From Macrotis lagotis (taxonomy: Eukaryota > Chordata > Mammalia > Peramelemorphia > Peramelidae), in NCBI RefSeq assembly GCF_037893015.1, contig NC_133658.1, forward strand, positions 171,527,711 through 171,591,710: a stretch of 64,000 nucleotides of DNA. The letters are read 5' to 3'. Position numbers and translations under genes: made by a program. Below are positions 19,685-29,824 of this stretch, piece by piece. Below the pieces are notes generated by a model. It did no database searches, was not told the DNA's origin, and saw nothing but the letters and a program-made list of their open reading frames with translations. Position 1 is the first letter of the stretch; each line of letters starts with the position of its first letter.

Positions 19685-19850
19685 ATGTCATGAATGTATG
19701 AAAGAAGAGCATTTATTAAGCACTTAATACAAGTAACTTATTACAAGTATTTCAACTACAAATACAAAAGAGATAACTTTTTCCTTCAAGGAACCCATAT
19801 TCAAATGAGAGAGCTGACACAGAGGACCTGGGGCTGGGGAAAGTAGTCAT
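19685..19850 (-). mobile_element. L2 LINE 3' end, degraded
   Basis: GCATTTATTAAGCACTTAAT, then ACTACAAATACAAAAGAGA and TTCCTTCAAGGAACCCATAT. Confidence 0.6.
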
Positions 19851-19984
19851 GATCTGAAAAGTCACAGAAATATTAAATGGAACAATAGGGAAATCCATTG
19901 ACATGTTCTTTGCTGAGGCAATGGTAGTGTTGCTTTGATTACATTTTCCAGAACAAGAGGTTTTAAGTAGGGGAAATTTAGGAG

Positions 19985-20159
19985 GATGAGTTTGTTTGTT
20001 TGTTTTTTTAGATTTTGCAAGGCAATAGGGTTAAGTGGCTTGTCCAAGGCCACACAGTGGCCTTAAGTGTCTGAGGCCGGATTTGAACTCAGGTACTACT
20101 GACTCCAGGTCCAGTGTTCTATCCACTGAGCCACCTAGCCACCCCAGGGGGATGAGTTT
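19985..20159 (-). mobile_element. WSINE1-type CORE-SINE, 9-bp duplications
   Basis: Element at about 19994-20150, flanked by GATGAGTTT at 19985-19993 and 20151-20159. The internal CTAGGTAATTATTA block is missing compared with its relatives (CACACAGTGGCCTTAAGTG), so it carries a small internal deletion. Confidence 0.92.
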
Positions 20160-20884
20160 TGACTTAAATATATTGAATTTAGCTGACTTTGGAACCTATT
20201 TGGAAATACATTATAGATAGAAGTGTTTGGGACCAGAACTCAGAAAAGAGACTGAATGTATACATCTGGAGGTCATAGATTCATAAAGTATCCAGAGCTA
20301 GAAGGGACCTCAGAGTTCATCTAGCCCACACTTCTTTCTCTCTTCTTTCAGCTTTCCAAGGGATAGGTTTATTGTCCCAGATGCAAGTGATGTAGCTGAT
20401 AATTTCTTATAGGCTCCTGAGCATTGGCTAAAGCTCCAGCTCATATAAATACAAACTTGTCTGGTCCAAAGTCTAGAAGAGGGGACAGAGGGAGCATCTC
20501 AAACTCCTAAGGTGTTTAGAGTGAGAGAAAGGGATTTGAGCTCAATGTTTGTTTCTGTGCTAAGAAAACCTAGGTTGAAAGTTGTTCTAAAGAATATAAG
20601 CTAGAATTAGAGATTTTCTTAGAACTTTGTAGGAAGAAGAGATTTTTTAGATTATCTAATACAGACCTGTCATTTTATAAGTGAGGGAGCTAAGCCTGAG
20701 AGAGGTATTACAGAGTACTTAGTGGTTAGATAGAACACTGGCTCAAGAGTGAAATGTTCCTCACTTTTGCAATCCAATCAATTCCCTCAAATACCCACCC
20801 AAATCTGAAACAGGATCAAAGATTTAAAACCCTAGAAGACCTCAGAAGTCATCTAGTCCAACTCTCCCTTTTTATAGATCTTTT
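20160..20884. other. Low-copy DNA with MIR/CR1-like scraps
   Basis: Short recognisable pieces: AGCTAGAAGGGACCTCAGAG (20290-20330), TTTATAAGTGAGGGAGCTAA (about 20675) and CTCAGAAGTCATCTAGTCCA (about 20850). These are typical of the MIR/CR1-type 'rank and file' repeats. The remainder is unassigned. Confidence 0.45.
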
Positions 20885-21035
20885 TTATTAATCTATTTAT
20901 TTGTTTGCTTTTTCATTCATTCATTTATTTATTCAGTCATCCATTTTTATTTATCCATCCATTTATTTATCTGCTTGTTCATTTGTTTGCTTGTTTATTT
21001 GTTCATTTCATTCATTCATTTATTTTTTTTCCCTT
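20885..21035. repeat. Degenerate tetranucleotide tract (ATTT/ATTC/GTTT)
   Basis: About 150 bp of four-base units with a fixed TT core and changing first and last bases. It gives an open frame (20905-21126) of repeated HPFIYL-like words, which is a by-product. Confidence 0.85.
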
Positions 21036-21100
21036 TTCTGTATTCCCAATACAGAGTCTGACATATGGTAAGCATTTAATAAATACTTATTTACTTGGTA
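21036..21100 (+). mobile_element. L2 LINE 3' terminus
   Basis: TATTCCCAATACAGAGTCTG, GGTAAGCATTTAATAAATAC. Confidence 0.7.
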
Positions 21101-21269
21101 AGTTTTTCTCAGAACTTCCATTTTGATTAACGGTCCAAACCAGTCATCTCTCATTTCCCTTTTAGCTCTGCTTTGGACTTTGCCATCAGCTCCCTTCTCA
21201 CCCTAGATCATCCTCTGTCTCTATGCCTTATTGGAAATTCTCCCACATTTTGAAGAAAGGCCAAGATCA

Positions 21270-21405
21270 GTCATTCTTGACTGACAAGAAACCAAGGACA
21301 AGAGAAATTAAGCAATTTGTCCAAAATTTCACAGCCGAGGCATGGTAGAAAGATCCAAACTCACGTCCTCTTGACTGCAAACTCAACACTCTTTCCCCTA
21401 AGTCA
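21270..21405 (+). mobile_element. MIR fragment
   Basis: AGAAATTAAGCAATTTGTCC and ATCCAAACTCACGTCCTCTT match the MIR CORE and 3' side. Diverged. Confidence 0.6.
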
Positions 21406-21419
21406 TTTGCTTTTCTCAA

Positions 21420-22200
21420 GCTAAAGGTGTTTTCAAATATTTATTTTCCTGGAAGTTGATTTGGATCTTTTCAATGAGGGTATAGGGATGCTTCTATTAC
21501 CTGCACAGGTAGAGGATGGAGGTAGAAGAAGCTTAAAGGGTTCAGCCTTCAATGTAGGGAAGTTCTTCCTTACTCCTTTTCCTTTTTTTCTCTAACCCCC
21601 CCAAGTGATCCCTTGGCACAGTTGTACCCCACTCAGAGGCAGGATGTCACCAGCAGGCTGGCAGTGTCTTGAAGAACTAAGAATATAAGAAAAATTGAAG
21701 AGAAAGAGATATCATGGTGGTTAGCAAAGGGTAAACCCACTACAGTTGTGTGAGGAGGCCTGTTACACTCCCTCTCTGCAAATGACAGTCTGAGAAATGG
21801 AGAAGCTTCTTTGGCCCTCCCCCCAGCCTGGCTGGCACACTTAGAGAATATTTCATTTATTCCGTGCCCAGGATCATGATCATTTCATTTTGCTCAGGTC
21901 CCACTGCTCCAATTGGAAAGTAAACAAGTCAGTGTAACTAATGTTGCCTAACTCCTGGCCCTTTGGATAGAGGTTTCCACTTTGGGCTTTCCTGCTCTTC
22001 TCCCCAGCAACTGTCTGGTTAATAGAAAATGTCTGTTAAGAGATTACTCCTCTCTCACTGGAATAAATAACTAATAAGGATGCTGGGAGATTTAATATAT
22101 GGAAATATCACTCTAGGAAAGCTCAGGGATGATCATGTCCATGTTCTGTTGAATGGATTGGGAAATTTGCCTGAATTCAGACTCTGTCTTTCCTTCCTAG
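21420..22200. other. Low-copy segment, possible conserved non-coding DNA
   Basis: No interspersed repeats seen across about 780 bp. It contains AAGTAAACAAG (a forkhead-type GTAAACA, about 21920) and a dense run of AT-rich homeodomain-like words around 22060-22110. No coding frame of note. Confidence 0.4.
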
Positions 22201-22204
22201 GAAA

Positions 22205-22490
22205 CTTTGTCAATCATAATAATGATAATGATTACATAAATTATTTTTAACATGTTATATGTAATTATATAAATTCTTAATTAAAAGCATTTGCATCCAA
22301 GTAATACATCATTTTATCTTCACATAAACCCTGGAAGTTCAAGTACTATTATTTCCCCCATTTGACTGTTGAGGAGATTAATGCAGACACAGGTAAAACT
22401 GAGGCATATAGCTAGGAAGTATCCAAAGCAGAATTTTAATTCAGATCTTCCTAATTCTGGGTCCATTGTTCCATCCACTGTCCTATGTCC
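22205..22490 (+). mobile_element. MIR variant
   Basis: CATCATTTTATCTTCACATA, AAACCCTGGAAGTTCAAGTA and ACTGTTGAGGAGATTAATG, ending ATTGTTCCATCCACTGTCC. Diverged marsupial MIR. Confidence 0.6.
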
Positions 22491-22865
22491 ATACATCCCA
22501 ATCTCTACCAAGCATAAGATTGCACCAATGTCTTTTTCAAACACAGGACCCAAGAAACTCAACTCAGACCCAAGAGTTCACAATAGGAACCCAGACCCAG
22601 AGAAACATGGAATAACAACCTAGCTTCTCTTGCCAGTTATCCCAAGGAAATGAATTAACCTTCTTTTCCCCATTTTTCTAGGACTCTTTACTCTCTTGCC
22701 TACTAAATCCATTTGCTTACATCAAGTGATGTACCTTTCACACTTGCCTAGTGACTGTCCTAAATTAGATGCCCAGGCTTACTATCCACTAAAGCACCTT
22801 GATTCTTCCTGTGAGTCTACCTTTTTGTCAAAGAAATAAATCTGGACTTTATAAGGTTGAGAGAA
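22491..22865. other. Spacer, nothing recognised
   Basis: An 84-codon plus frame (22369-22623) runs out of the MIR; no domain. Confidence 0.4.
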
Positions 22866-22916
22866 CATTGGATCATAGAGTTTGAGCAGGAAGGAACTTT
22901 AGAGGCTATCTAGGTC

Positions 22917-23110
22917 AGAAGTGTCAAACATGCTAATATTGTGTCCCCCCCCACCCCAGTATTCCTAACTGAATAACTGAATTCAAATGTAATTGGGAAT
23001 TATTTAGCAAAAAATAAAAATATAAATTTAGATAATATGAGAATGTGGTTTTCTAAATCATTATGTGCCCACAGGGACCCTTATGCATGTTTAATGGACC
23101 TTTGGACAGT
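22917..23110. mobile_element. hAT-like non-autonomous transposon fragment
   Basis: The left end AGAAGTGTCAAACATGC fits a family with GTGTCAAACT-like termini. The interior ATGTAATTGGGAATTATTT, GTGGTTTTCTAAATCATTAT and CAGGGACCCTTATGCATGTT matches my memory of a common marsupial MITE. The right terminus is not preserved. Interior has a C/A-rich run near 22948. Confidence 0.5.
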
Positions 23111-23134
23111 AAGCAGGGTCCAAAGAGATCAAAA

Positions 23135-23400
23135 ACTTAGGTTTAGAATTGGGAAAGAGCTGAAAAATCATCTATTACAATCACCTTATTTTACATTTGA
23201 AGAAACTGAAGAGAAGAGAACTTAAATGATTTAGATTTTGTTGCTTTAGAAGTCTTCAACTCCAACCCCTTTGTTTTACATATAAGGAAACTGAGGCCCA
23301 GTTGGATAATACCTTGGCCAAAGTCATATAACTAATGTAAAATGGAGGTAGAATTCAAGCCAGGTCATCTTATCCTAAATCTAAATTATTTCCATGGCAC
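23135..23400 (+). mobile_element. MIR-type elements, two partly tandem pieces
   Basis: TTTTACATTTGAAGAAACTG and, 90 bp later, TTTTACATATAAGGAAACTG are two copies of the CORE block. ATTCAAGCCAGGTCATCTTA and ATTTCCATGGCACCATGC close the second. Confidence 0.65.
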
Positions 23401-23409
23401 CATGCTTCC

Positions 23410-24280
23410 TTAAGCTCTTGTTGAAATGTTTATTCAGCTAAGTCACTTGGGCAAATTGCTGGCTGATTGTTCTCCAGTATTTGCTTGCAGGGAGTCTGTG
23501 GGCATAGATTTATAATATGTTACAGAGGTATTAATTTTATTCAGTGTAAATGATATAAACATAAGAAACAGCAGAAGGAAAACCCCCAAAGACTTTGATC
23601 ACCTTCCTGAATGACTGTTTTATACCCATTCACTTCTACATATTCATAACATCTGTCCTTGTTGAATATGGTGAATAAAGCAAAGATAAGGAGTTAATGT
23701 AAGCATGCAAATTAACCCTGGCTAGATTCCAGACCCAAAGCAAGGCCTTAAATCACCATTTGACTAACTAACTATATATTTTCTCAAGCAGCTGTGGCTT
23801 GATGCCACCTACGGGCACTGCCACTCTGACCCCAAACAGTAAAGGAAGAATTATGGAATCTCTTTTCCATCTCTTTTGGGAGAGGTCCTGATGAATCAGA
23901 CAGCCAGGGTCACTGAGCAAATGATGAACCCCACCCAGCACTCCTCAGTTCTAGTTCAGGGACTGGCCCAAATTAGATTAACCTGTGAAGATAGAAGAGA
24001 AGGACCTTATTTTCCCTTTGTCAGAATTTAAGTTGCCACTTAGCTGATTTCCAAATGTCACAGTGACCTAGAGTCCCTCTTCCTAGTTTTCCTCTATTCA
24101 TATCCCTCTATTAATATACTCTGCTTCTCTTAATAATATTCACTTAAGAATACCAACCTCTCCTCCTCCAGAGCATTCCAAAGCCAAGAAGTCATCTTTA
24201 ATTAGAATTCCAGACATGCAAATTCAAAACCCCTAAGGTCTCTGGTCTCTGAAACTCAAATCCAGTTAGTATCCCCAAAA
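23410..24280. other. Low-copy segment with octamer motif
   Basis: About 870 bp with no recognised repeat. An exact ATGCAAAT octamer lies at 23705-23712, and CTGATGAATCAG-like AP-1/Maf words near 23889. No credible ORF. Could hold an enhancer. Confidence 0.4.
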
Positions 24281-24284
24281 TAAA

Positions 24285-24550
24285 GCAGTTAGGTGACTCA
24301 GGAGCTAGAGGACTCAGCAGCTAGAGCACTGGGGCTGGAGTCAGGAAGATATGAGTTCCAATCCAAGCTTAGACTCTTACAAGCTGTGTGACCCTGCACA
24401 AGTCACTTAACCTAGTTTGCTTCAGTTTCCTCTTCTGTAAAATGAGCTAGAAAAGGGAAAGGCAAATCACTTCAGTATCTTTGTCAAGAAAACCCCAAAC
24501 TAGGATCTCAAAGTGTCTGAAATGACTGAAAAACCTGAACTACAACAAAA
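24285..24550 (+). mobile_element. MAR1-type CORE-SINE
   Basis: Forward, nearly complete: head AGCTAGAGCACTGGGGCTGG, TGTGTGACCCTGCACAAGTC, CCTCTTCTGTAAAATGAGCT, the RTE-like tail CACTTCAGTATCTTTGTCAA, and the end ACAACAAAAA. Confidence 0.88.
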
Positions 24551-24920
24551 ATCTTCACAATGCCAGAGATTCTGTTGCAGTAGTACCAGGGAATGTGCTC
24601 TGTATGGTCAGATCTAATTTCATCTTTCCTATCCCTCCATCCCCTTCACTAGCTCCCTTCTTTCCACCCTGGCCAAATCAAATGGTTAAGTCAGATGATC
24701 TTGAGGAGTCCTAAATTTCTCTATCTTTTAAATTCATAAAGCAGAACTTGGAACTTATTAAAGGTAACAACAAAGTCTCTGTACTCCTGATTTCTACTAG
24801 TTTTATGAATATGTATTACTAATCTGTTTAGAAAAGAACCAATGGGAATAGGCACCCTTAGTCAGCTAGAAATCCACCTAGTGGGTCTAAGTGGAGGTCC
24901 CTGACACATAGTAGTGTTTT
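24551..24920. other. Spacer, nothing recognised
   Basis: No element or ORF identified. Confidence 0.4.
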
Positions 24921-24930
24921 TTTTTGGTGG

Positions 24931-24976
<46 letters not shown>

Positions 24977-25107
24977 TGCAATTGGGTTAAGTGACTTGCC
25001 AAAGATCACACAGCTAGTAAGTATCGAATATTTGAGGCAGGATTTGACCTCAGGTTCTCCTGACTCCAGGGTCAGAATTCTATATACTGTGCCACCTTGC
25101 TGCTTCT
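24921..25107 (-). mobile_element. CORE-SINE with (GT)n in its tail
   Basis: The SINE body (ATTGGGTTAAGTGACTTGCC to CTGTGCCACCTTGCTGCTT) is reversed. The position of its poly-A (here poly-T) tail is occupied by T9GGTGGGA and about 48 bp of GT. The microsatellite grew at the tail. Confidence 0.8.
24930..24975. repeat. (GT)n microsatellite
   Basis: About 23 perfect GT units. Confidence 0.95.
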
Positions 25108-25330
25108 ACCTAGGCTAGTTTTTCCACTATAAAGATATTGAAACTATCCTCAAGACCAAATTAGGTAAATGAATTAAGGTTCTTGTCATAGAGTTAAAGA
25201 ACCACCATAACTAGCTGTAGTTTCTTTCATATTCCAGTCTATGTTTCCAACTGAGCCTCCTAAAATTCTACATCTCCAATGGAGATTATCTTCCTCCTCC
25301 CATTCAAATTTCATATTTCTTTTAAGGGAG
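25108..25330. other. Spacer, nothing recognised
   Basis: No feature identified. Confidence 0.4.
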
Positions 25331-25332
25331 TT

Positions 25333-25560
25333 ATTAATCAGCTGTTTTGATCATATTGGGATGTTCTTGGCAAAGATTCTAAAGTGATTTGTCATTTCTT
25401 TCTCCAGTTAATTTTTGCAGATGAGGAAAACGAGGCAAACAGTATGAAGTAACTTGTCCAGAGACACACAGCTAGTGTCTGAGGCCAGATTTGAACTTGG
25501 GCAGAGCAAGAATGAGATTCAGTCCCACTGCTCTGTCTACCGTTTTACCTAGCTGTGCCT
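25333..25560 (-). mobile_element. MAR1-type CORE-SINE
   Basis: TTCTTGGCAAAGATTCTAAA, TTTCTTTCTCCAGTTAATTT, GATGAGGAAAACGAGGCAAA, ending CTACCGTTTTACCTAGCTGT. Head present. Confidence 0.82.
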
Positions 25561-25564
25561 TTAA

Positions 25565-26305
25565 GAAGGGAGTTCTGATCCCTCTAATTATCCACATTCA
25601 CAACCTCAGGAGCATCTTGGATTCTTCCTTCTCTCACTAGCCATGTATCCAGTTTACCTCTACCTCATCTCTCAATCTGATCCCTCCTTCCTTCTCTCCT
25701 GACTCCCACCCTCATCATTTCATGCCTGGACAATTGAAGCAGTCTACTGATCAGATTTCAAGCTCTCAATCTCTTCCCTCTTTAATTCCTTCTCTGTACA
25801 CCTACCAAAGTTATCTTCTTAAAGAATAGGTCACATGACTCTTACTCAAGAACCTTCATTGGGTTCCTGTTAAGGATGACAAACTCCTCTGGCATCAAAA
25901 GACTTCCAAAATCTGGCTTTGGCTTATTTTTCCAGACTTGTTTCCCTTCATACACTCTACATTCCAGTCAAACTGGCCTGCTAGCTCTTAATCAAATTCA
26001 GCTTTCTTTCCCTGGTCTCCATATATTTACACAGGCTAACTGCCTTATCTGGAATGTAATTCCTCATCATCTCTGCCTCCTGGAATTTCCAGCTTCCTTC
26101 AAGATTCAACTAATGTTACCTCCAACTGTAACCCTTTTCTGATTCTTCCTAGTTGTTAGTGCTCTCTTCCCTCAAATTATTTTGTTTATTTGTCTATTGT
26201 ATCTCTCCACTAGAACATAAGCTCCTTGATGGCAAGGACTGCTTTTTATTTTTGCCTTTTTATCCTTAGTGTTTAGCATACTGCCATTCATATAACATAG
26301 TAGAT
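25565..26305 (+). mobile_element. L2 LINE 3' portion (long copy)
   Basis: About 740 bp: TCATGCCTGGACAATTGAAG, TATCTTCTTAAAGAATAGGT, GACTTCCAAAATCTGGCTTT, CTGGAATGTAATTCCTCATC, CACTAGAACATAAGCTCCTT and GCAAGGACTGC, ending at the L2 3' UTR. One of the longest L2 pieces in the window. Confidence 0.88.
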
Positions 26306-26495
26306 ATAAGCCCCTCTCAAAGCTGGAAACAAGAAGCACCAGGATTTTCTTTCCTCATGTAGTCATGGACCACCAAGTGATAATTCTCCACCAGTGAGGA
26401 TAGTCTTTTGAAAATGGACTTGAACCTGGAGTCAAATAGATATTTAATAAAAGCCTATTGGGTTGGATTTGATCTTAAGAAGATGATACTCAAGT
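26306..26495. other. Spacer, nothing recognised
   Basis: No element identified. Confidence 0.4.
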
Positions 26496-26499
26496 TGAA

Positions 26500-27070
26500 C
26501 AAGCCTCCATTTCCGAAATCCCCATAAGTGATCATTCAGTTTTTATCTGAAGACCTCCAGTCAAGAGGAACTCAATACTTCTTGAAACAGTCCATTGAAT
26601 TTTTAGATAACTCTACTAGATAAGGAGTATTTCCTTATATTAAGTCTAAATCTGCCCTATTGTAACTTCTACTCTTTATTTTTAGATTTTCTCTATGAAG
26701 CCAAGCAAAATGAATTGAATCTGTCTTCCAAAGGTTTGCCCTTCAAACACCTGAAGAAAATCAAGTCAGCAAGCATTTATTAGGTTCCTACAATAAAACA
26801 GGCACTGTGGGAATATGTCTGTACCCTCCTATCTTCCAGGCTTCTCTTCTCTATTTCCATTGGTTTTAACTAATCCTGTTTGATATTGAAACTCCTCACC
26901 ATCTTGACTACTTCCTTATGGATATGCTTTAGCTTGTGATTGTTTTTCTGAAATGTGGAGCCCCCCCCCAATAAAGACATATCCCAAATGTGACATAACT
27001 GGACCTTAATATAATAATCACTTATATATTACTTATATATTACACCTCTATTGATTTAGTCAAAAGTCTC
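26500..27070 (-). mobile_element. CR1/L3 LINE 3' portion
   Basis: Reverse strand of a CR1-type 3' end: TGAAGACCTCCAGTCAAGAG, CCTTATATTAAGTCTAAATC, TGCCCTATTGTAACTTCTAC, CTTCAAACACCTGAAGAAAA, then TTTCTGAAATGTGGAGCCCC and CCCAAATGTGACATAACTGG. About 40 bp near 26765-26815 look like a reversed L2 tail inserted into it. Confidence 0.72.
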
Positions 27071-27087
27071 CTTAGCTTATTAGAGAG

Positions 27088-27315
27088 CTTACTGGAGCAG
27101 CTAGGTAGAGCAATGGATAGAGTGCCAGACCTGGAATCAGGAAGAGTTCAAATCTGGTCTCAGACACTTCCTAACTATGTGACCCTGGGTAAGTTACTTC
27201 ACCTTGTTTGCCTCAGTGTTCTTATCTGTCAAGTAAACTAGAGAAGAAAATGGCAAACTACATTAGGGATAATGAAGAGTCCAACTCTACTGGAATGACT
27301 GAACATCAATGTTAA
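27088..27315 (+). mobile_element. MAR1-type CORE-SINE
   Basis: GGAGCAGCTAGGTAGAGCAA, CTATGTGACCCTGGGTAAGT, then an RTE-like tail (AATGAAGAGTCCAACTCTAC) and GACTGAACATCAATGTT. Confidence 0.85.
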
Positions 27316-27469
27316 TCTTGAAGTTCTCTATTAAAGCTAGAAAGACTGATTCCTAGTCGCAATTCCTCCACCTTGTTTTTAAGAGATCAGTTTTTTTAAA
27401 CCCAAACAAAAGATTCCATTTTTCTATTAAATTTTATCTTTTTGGATTTGGTTCAACCTTCAGACTGTA

Positions 27470-27840
27470 TTGTTATTATCCTTGTTGGGGTTTTTTTTTG
27501 TTTTGTTTTTAGGATTTTTCAAGGTAAATAGGAGGGTTAAGTCCAAGGCCACACAGCTAGGTAATTATTAAGCGTCTGAGGTTGGATTTGAACTCCTGAC
27601 TCCAAGGCTAGTACTCTATTCACTGTGCCACCTAGTTGCCCCCTTATCCTTGGTTTTTGAAGAGGATCATGATATCAGGAAGGTGATGCCAAGATTTGCA
27701 AATGAATTGGATTTGATTGAGGGGCTACTGTGCTATGTCACCAGCCTCACTTTTTCCTCCAGTCATCTGGATCCAGTGACCATAAATGGATCAGGACAAC
27801 TGGAGATGACTCTGGATATAATCATTATAAGGACAGAATC
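27470..27840 (-). mobile_element. RTE-tailed SINE split by WSINE
   Basis: The left tail TATTGTTATTATCCTTG is separated by a WSINE from the body, which resumes as GTTTTTGAAGAGGATCATGA, AAATGAATTGGATTTGATTG, CACCAGCCTCACTTTTTCCT and GATCCAGTGACCATAAATGG. Same family as 34412-34602 and 52211-52391. Confidence 0.75.
27476..27652 (-). mobile_element. WSINE1-type CORE-SINE, 9-bp duplications
   Basis: Element at 27485-27643 between TTATCCTTG at 27476-27484 and 27644-27652. Reverse orientation with T-rich left tail and head ACTGTGCCACCTAGTTGCCC. Confidence 0.93.
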
Positions 27841-27984
27841 CCGATTCTATCATCCAATTTGCTGTCCTTCCTAATTTAATTTCCTCTAAATTTTATATGT
27901 ATAACCAATTATATCTTTATTTAAATTCCTATCAAAAAATATTAACTAGAAAAGATCACTAGGACCCTCCCCTATAAACCTAAT

Positions 27985-28205
27985 TCCATGATGAAATCAG
28001 TCAATTAATAGCTACTTTTTTATTTGATCAATGAACCAATTTTGAATCCACCTAACTATGATTTGTCTAACTCTCCAACTCTACATGAAAGATTTTATTA
28101 CATGGTTTACTGGAAATATTCTTTAAATTTCCATAAAACCATATGGAAAATGTTAATATTGGCCTACTATGCAGTCTCTCTTATTAAAAATATTTTCTTT
28201 AAAAA
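27985..28205 (-). mobile_element. Possible CR1 fragment
   Basis: GAACCAATTTTGAATCCACC, TAACTATGATTTGTCTAAC and TCTACATGAAAGATTTT resemble the region that at 49745-49800 reads CATTCCAAATCCATCTAAGT in a firmer CR1 copy. Tentative. Confidence 0.4.
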
Positions 28206-28210
28206 AAACC

Positions 28211-29027
28211 TGTAAGTTTAATGATCAATATTGGAAGGGGATGTGGGAAATCTGGGACACTAATGCATTGTTGGTGGAGCTGAGAACTCATCCAACCTTT
28301 ATGGAGAGCAATTTGGAATTTTGTCCAAAGGGCAACAAAAATGTGGATACCCTTTGATCCAGCAGTACCACTACTGGGTCTATACCCTGAAGAAATTATG
28401 AAAAAGGGTAAAAACATCACTTGTACAAAAATATTCATAGCAGCTCTGTTTATGTTGGCAAAGAATTGGAAATTAAATGAATGTCCTTCAATTTGGGGAA
28501 TGGCTTAACAAACTGTGGTATATATATGTCATGGAACATTATTGTTCTATTAGAAACCAGGAGGATGGGAATTCAGGGAAGCCTGGAAGGATTTGCACGA
28601 ATTGATGCTGAGCGAGATGAGCAGAACCAGAAAAACATTGTACACCCTAACAGCAACATGGGGGTGATGCACTTGCTCGTTCCATCAGTCCAACAATCAG
28701 GGACAATTTGGGGCTATCTGCAACGAAGAACACCATCTGTATCCATAGAAAGAATTGTGGAGTTTGAACAAAGACCAAAGACTATTACCTTCAATTTAGA
28801 AAAAAAAACATTATCTTATTATGCAGTTTTGCTATCTCTTATACTTTATTTTTCTTCCTTAAGAGTATGATTTCTCTGTCATCACATTCATCTGAGATCA
28901 ATGTATACCATGGAAACAATGTAAAAACTAACAAACAGCCTTCTGTGGGGGGGGGGGAGCAAGAATGGGGGAAAAATTGTAAAACTCAAAATAAATAAAA
29001 TCTTTAACAAAAATTTGTAAGCTTAAT
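28211..29027 (+). mobile_element. Young 5'-truncated L1 with duplications
   Basis: Inserted at about 28225-29015 between TGTAAGTTTAAT (28211-28222) and TGTAAGCTTAAT (29016-29027). It contains the ORF2 C-terminus (CCTTTGATCCAGCAGTACCA, ATTCATAGCAGCTCTGTTTA) and the full 3' UTR (CAATCAGGGACAATTTGGGG, a G run at 28948). The least diverged L1 in the window; the coding part is broken between frames. Confidence 0.92.
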
Positions 29028-29650
29028 AATGACCAAACACAAATCACTGAGTAGTATGCACTTGTAGCAGGCAATTACTGTTACTCCTTTCCTTTCTAAA
29101 ATAGCAGGTTATTTAAAAAAAAATATAGCAGGTTATTCCTATAAGTCACTGGAATAGTTATTTCTTCTATGGGTCAGCTTGGCCCTAACCTCTAGCAGAC
29201 TGGTCTGGAGCAGAAGTGTGCCACAGGAGAGTGGTCTGCATATAGGAATACACTTATTAGTGAGTTATCTTGTTATTGTGTTGGTATAGGTAAAACAGAA
29301 GCATACAGGTAAATGTTTAACAACTCTCTGGGAAAAAAAGTCTGCATGGCACACTTTAAAGTTTAATCTGCATTATCAACATTTTCCCTATTACTTTCTT
29401 AAGTCTAGAAAATTAAAAAAAATCAAATTAACAAATTTAACAATTGACTGGGACTGGCTCCAGCATACCCCTAGTTGAAGCTTATTTTAGAATCTTTCTA
29501 ACAAGGTGACCTGTAAATGATCATATTAGCTGCCTTTGTACTGAGCAATGATGTATTCTGTAATTTGGCAAATATTCTATTACTATTTTTCTTTTTTTAA
29601 AAAAAGGTATGGACAGTTTAAGGGTGTTGCATGATTTGTTTCTTGCCTTT
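29028..29650. other. Low-copy AT-rich DNA
   Basis: No element assigned. AGGTTATT-containing words repeat at 29106 and 29131. The motif GGGACTGGCTCCAGCATACC at about 29450 resembles GGGACTGAGTCCAACACACC near 37910. Confidence 0.4.
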
Positions 29651-29655
29651 GAAAT

Positions 29656-29824
29656 ATTAGCTCTTGGAGTGGCTAGTGGCAGAGTGGATAGAGCACTGGC
29701 CCTGGAGTCAGGAGTACCTGAGTTCAAATCTGACCTCAGACACTTAATAATTACCTAACTGTGTGGCCTTGGGCAAGCCACTTAACCCCATTGATTTGCA
29801 AAAACCTGAAAAAAAATTAGCTCT
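29656..29824 (+). mobile_element. WSINE1-type CORE-SINE, 9-bp duplications
   Basis: Element 29665-29815 between ATTAGCTCT at 29656-29664 and 29816-29824. The head is GGAGTGGCTAGTGGCAGAGT and the 3' end GCAAAAACCTG plus A run. Confidence 0.95.

Noticed and set aside
28481-28870. 129-codon open frame, the longest in the window
   Set aside because: It lies wholly in the 3' end of a young L1; the reading frame is not that of ORF2 and has no domain of its own.
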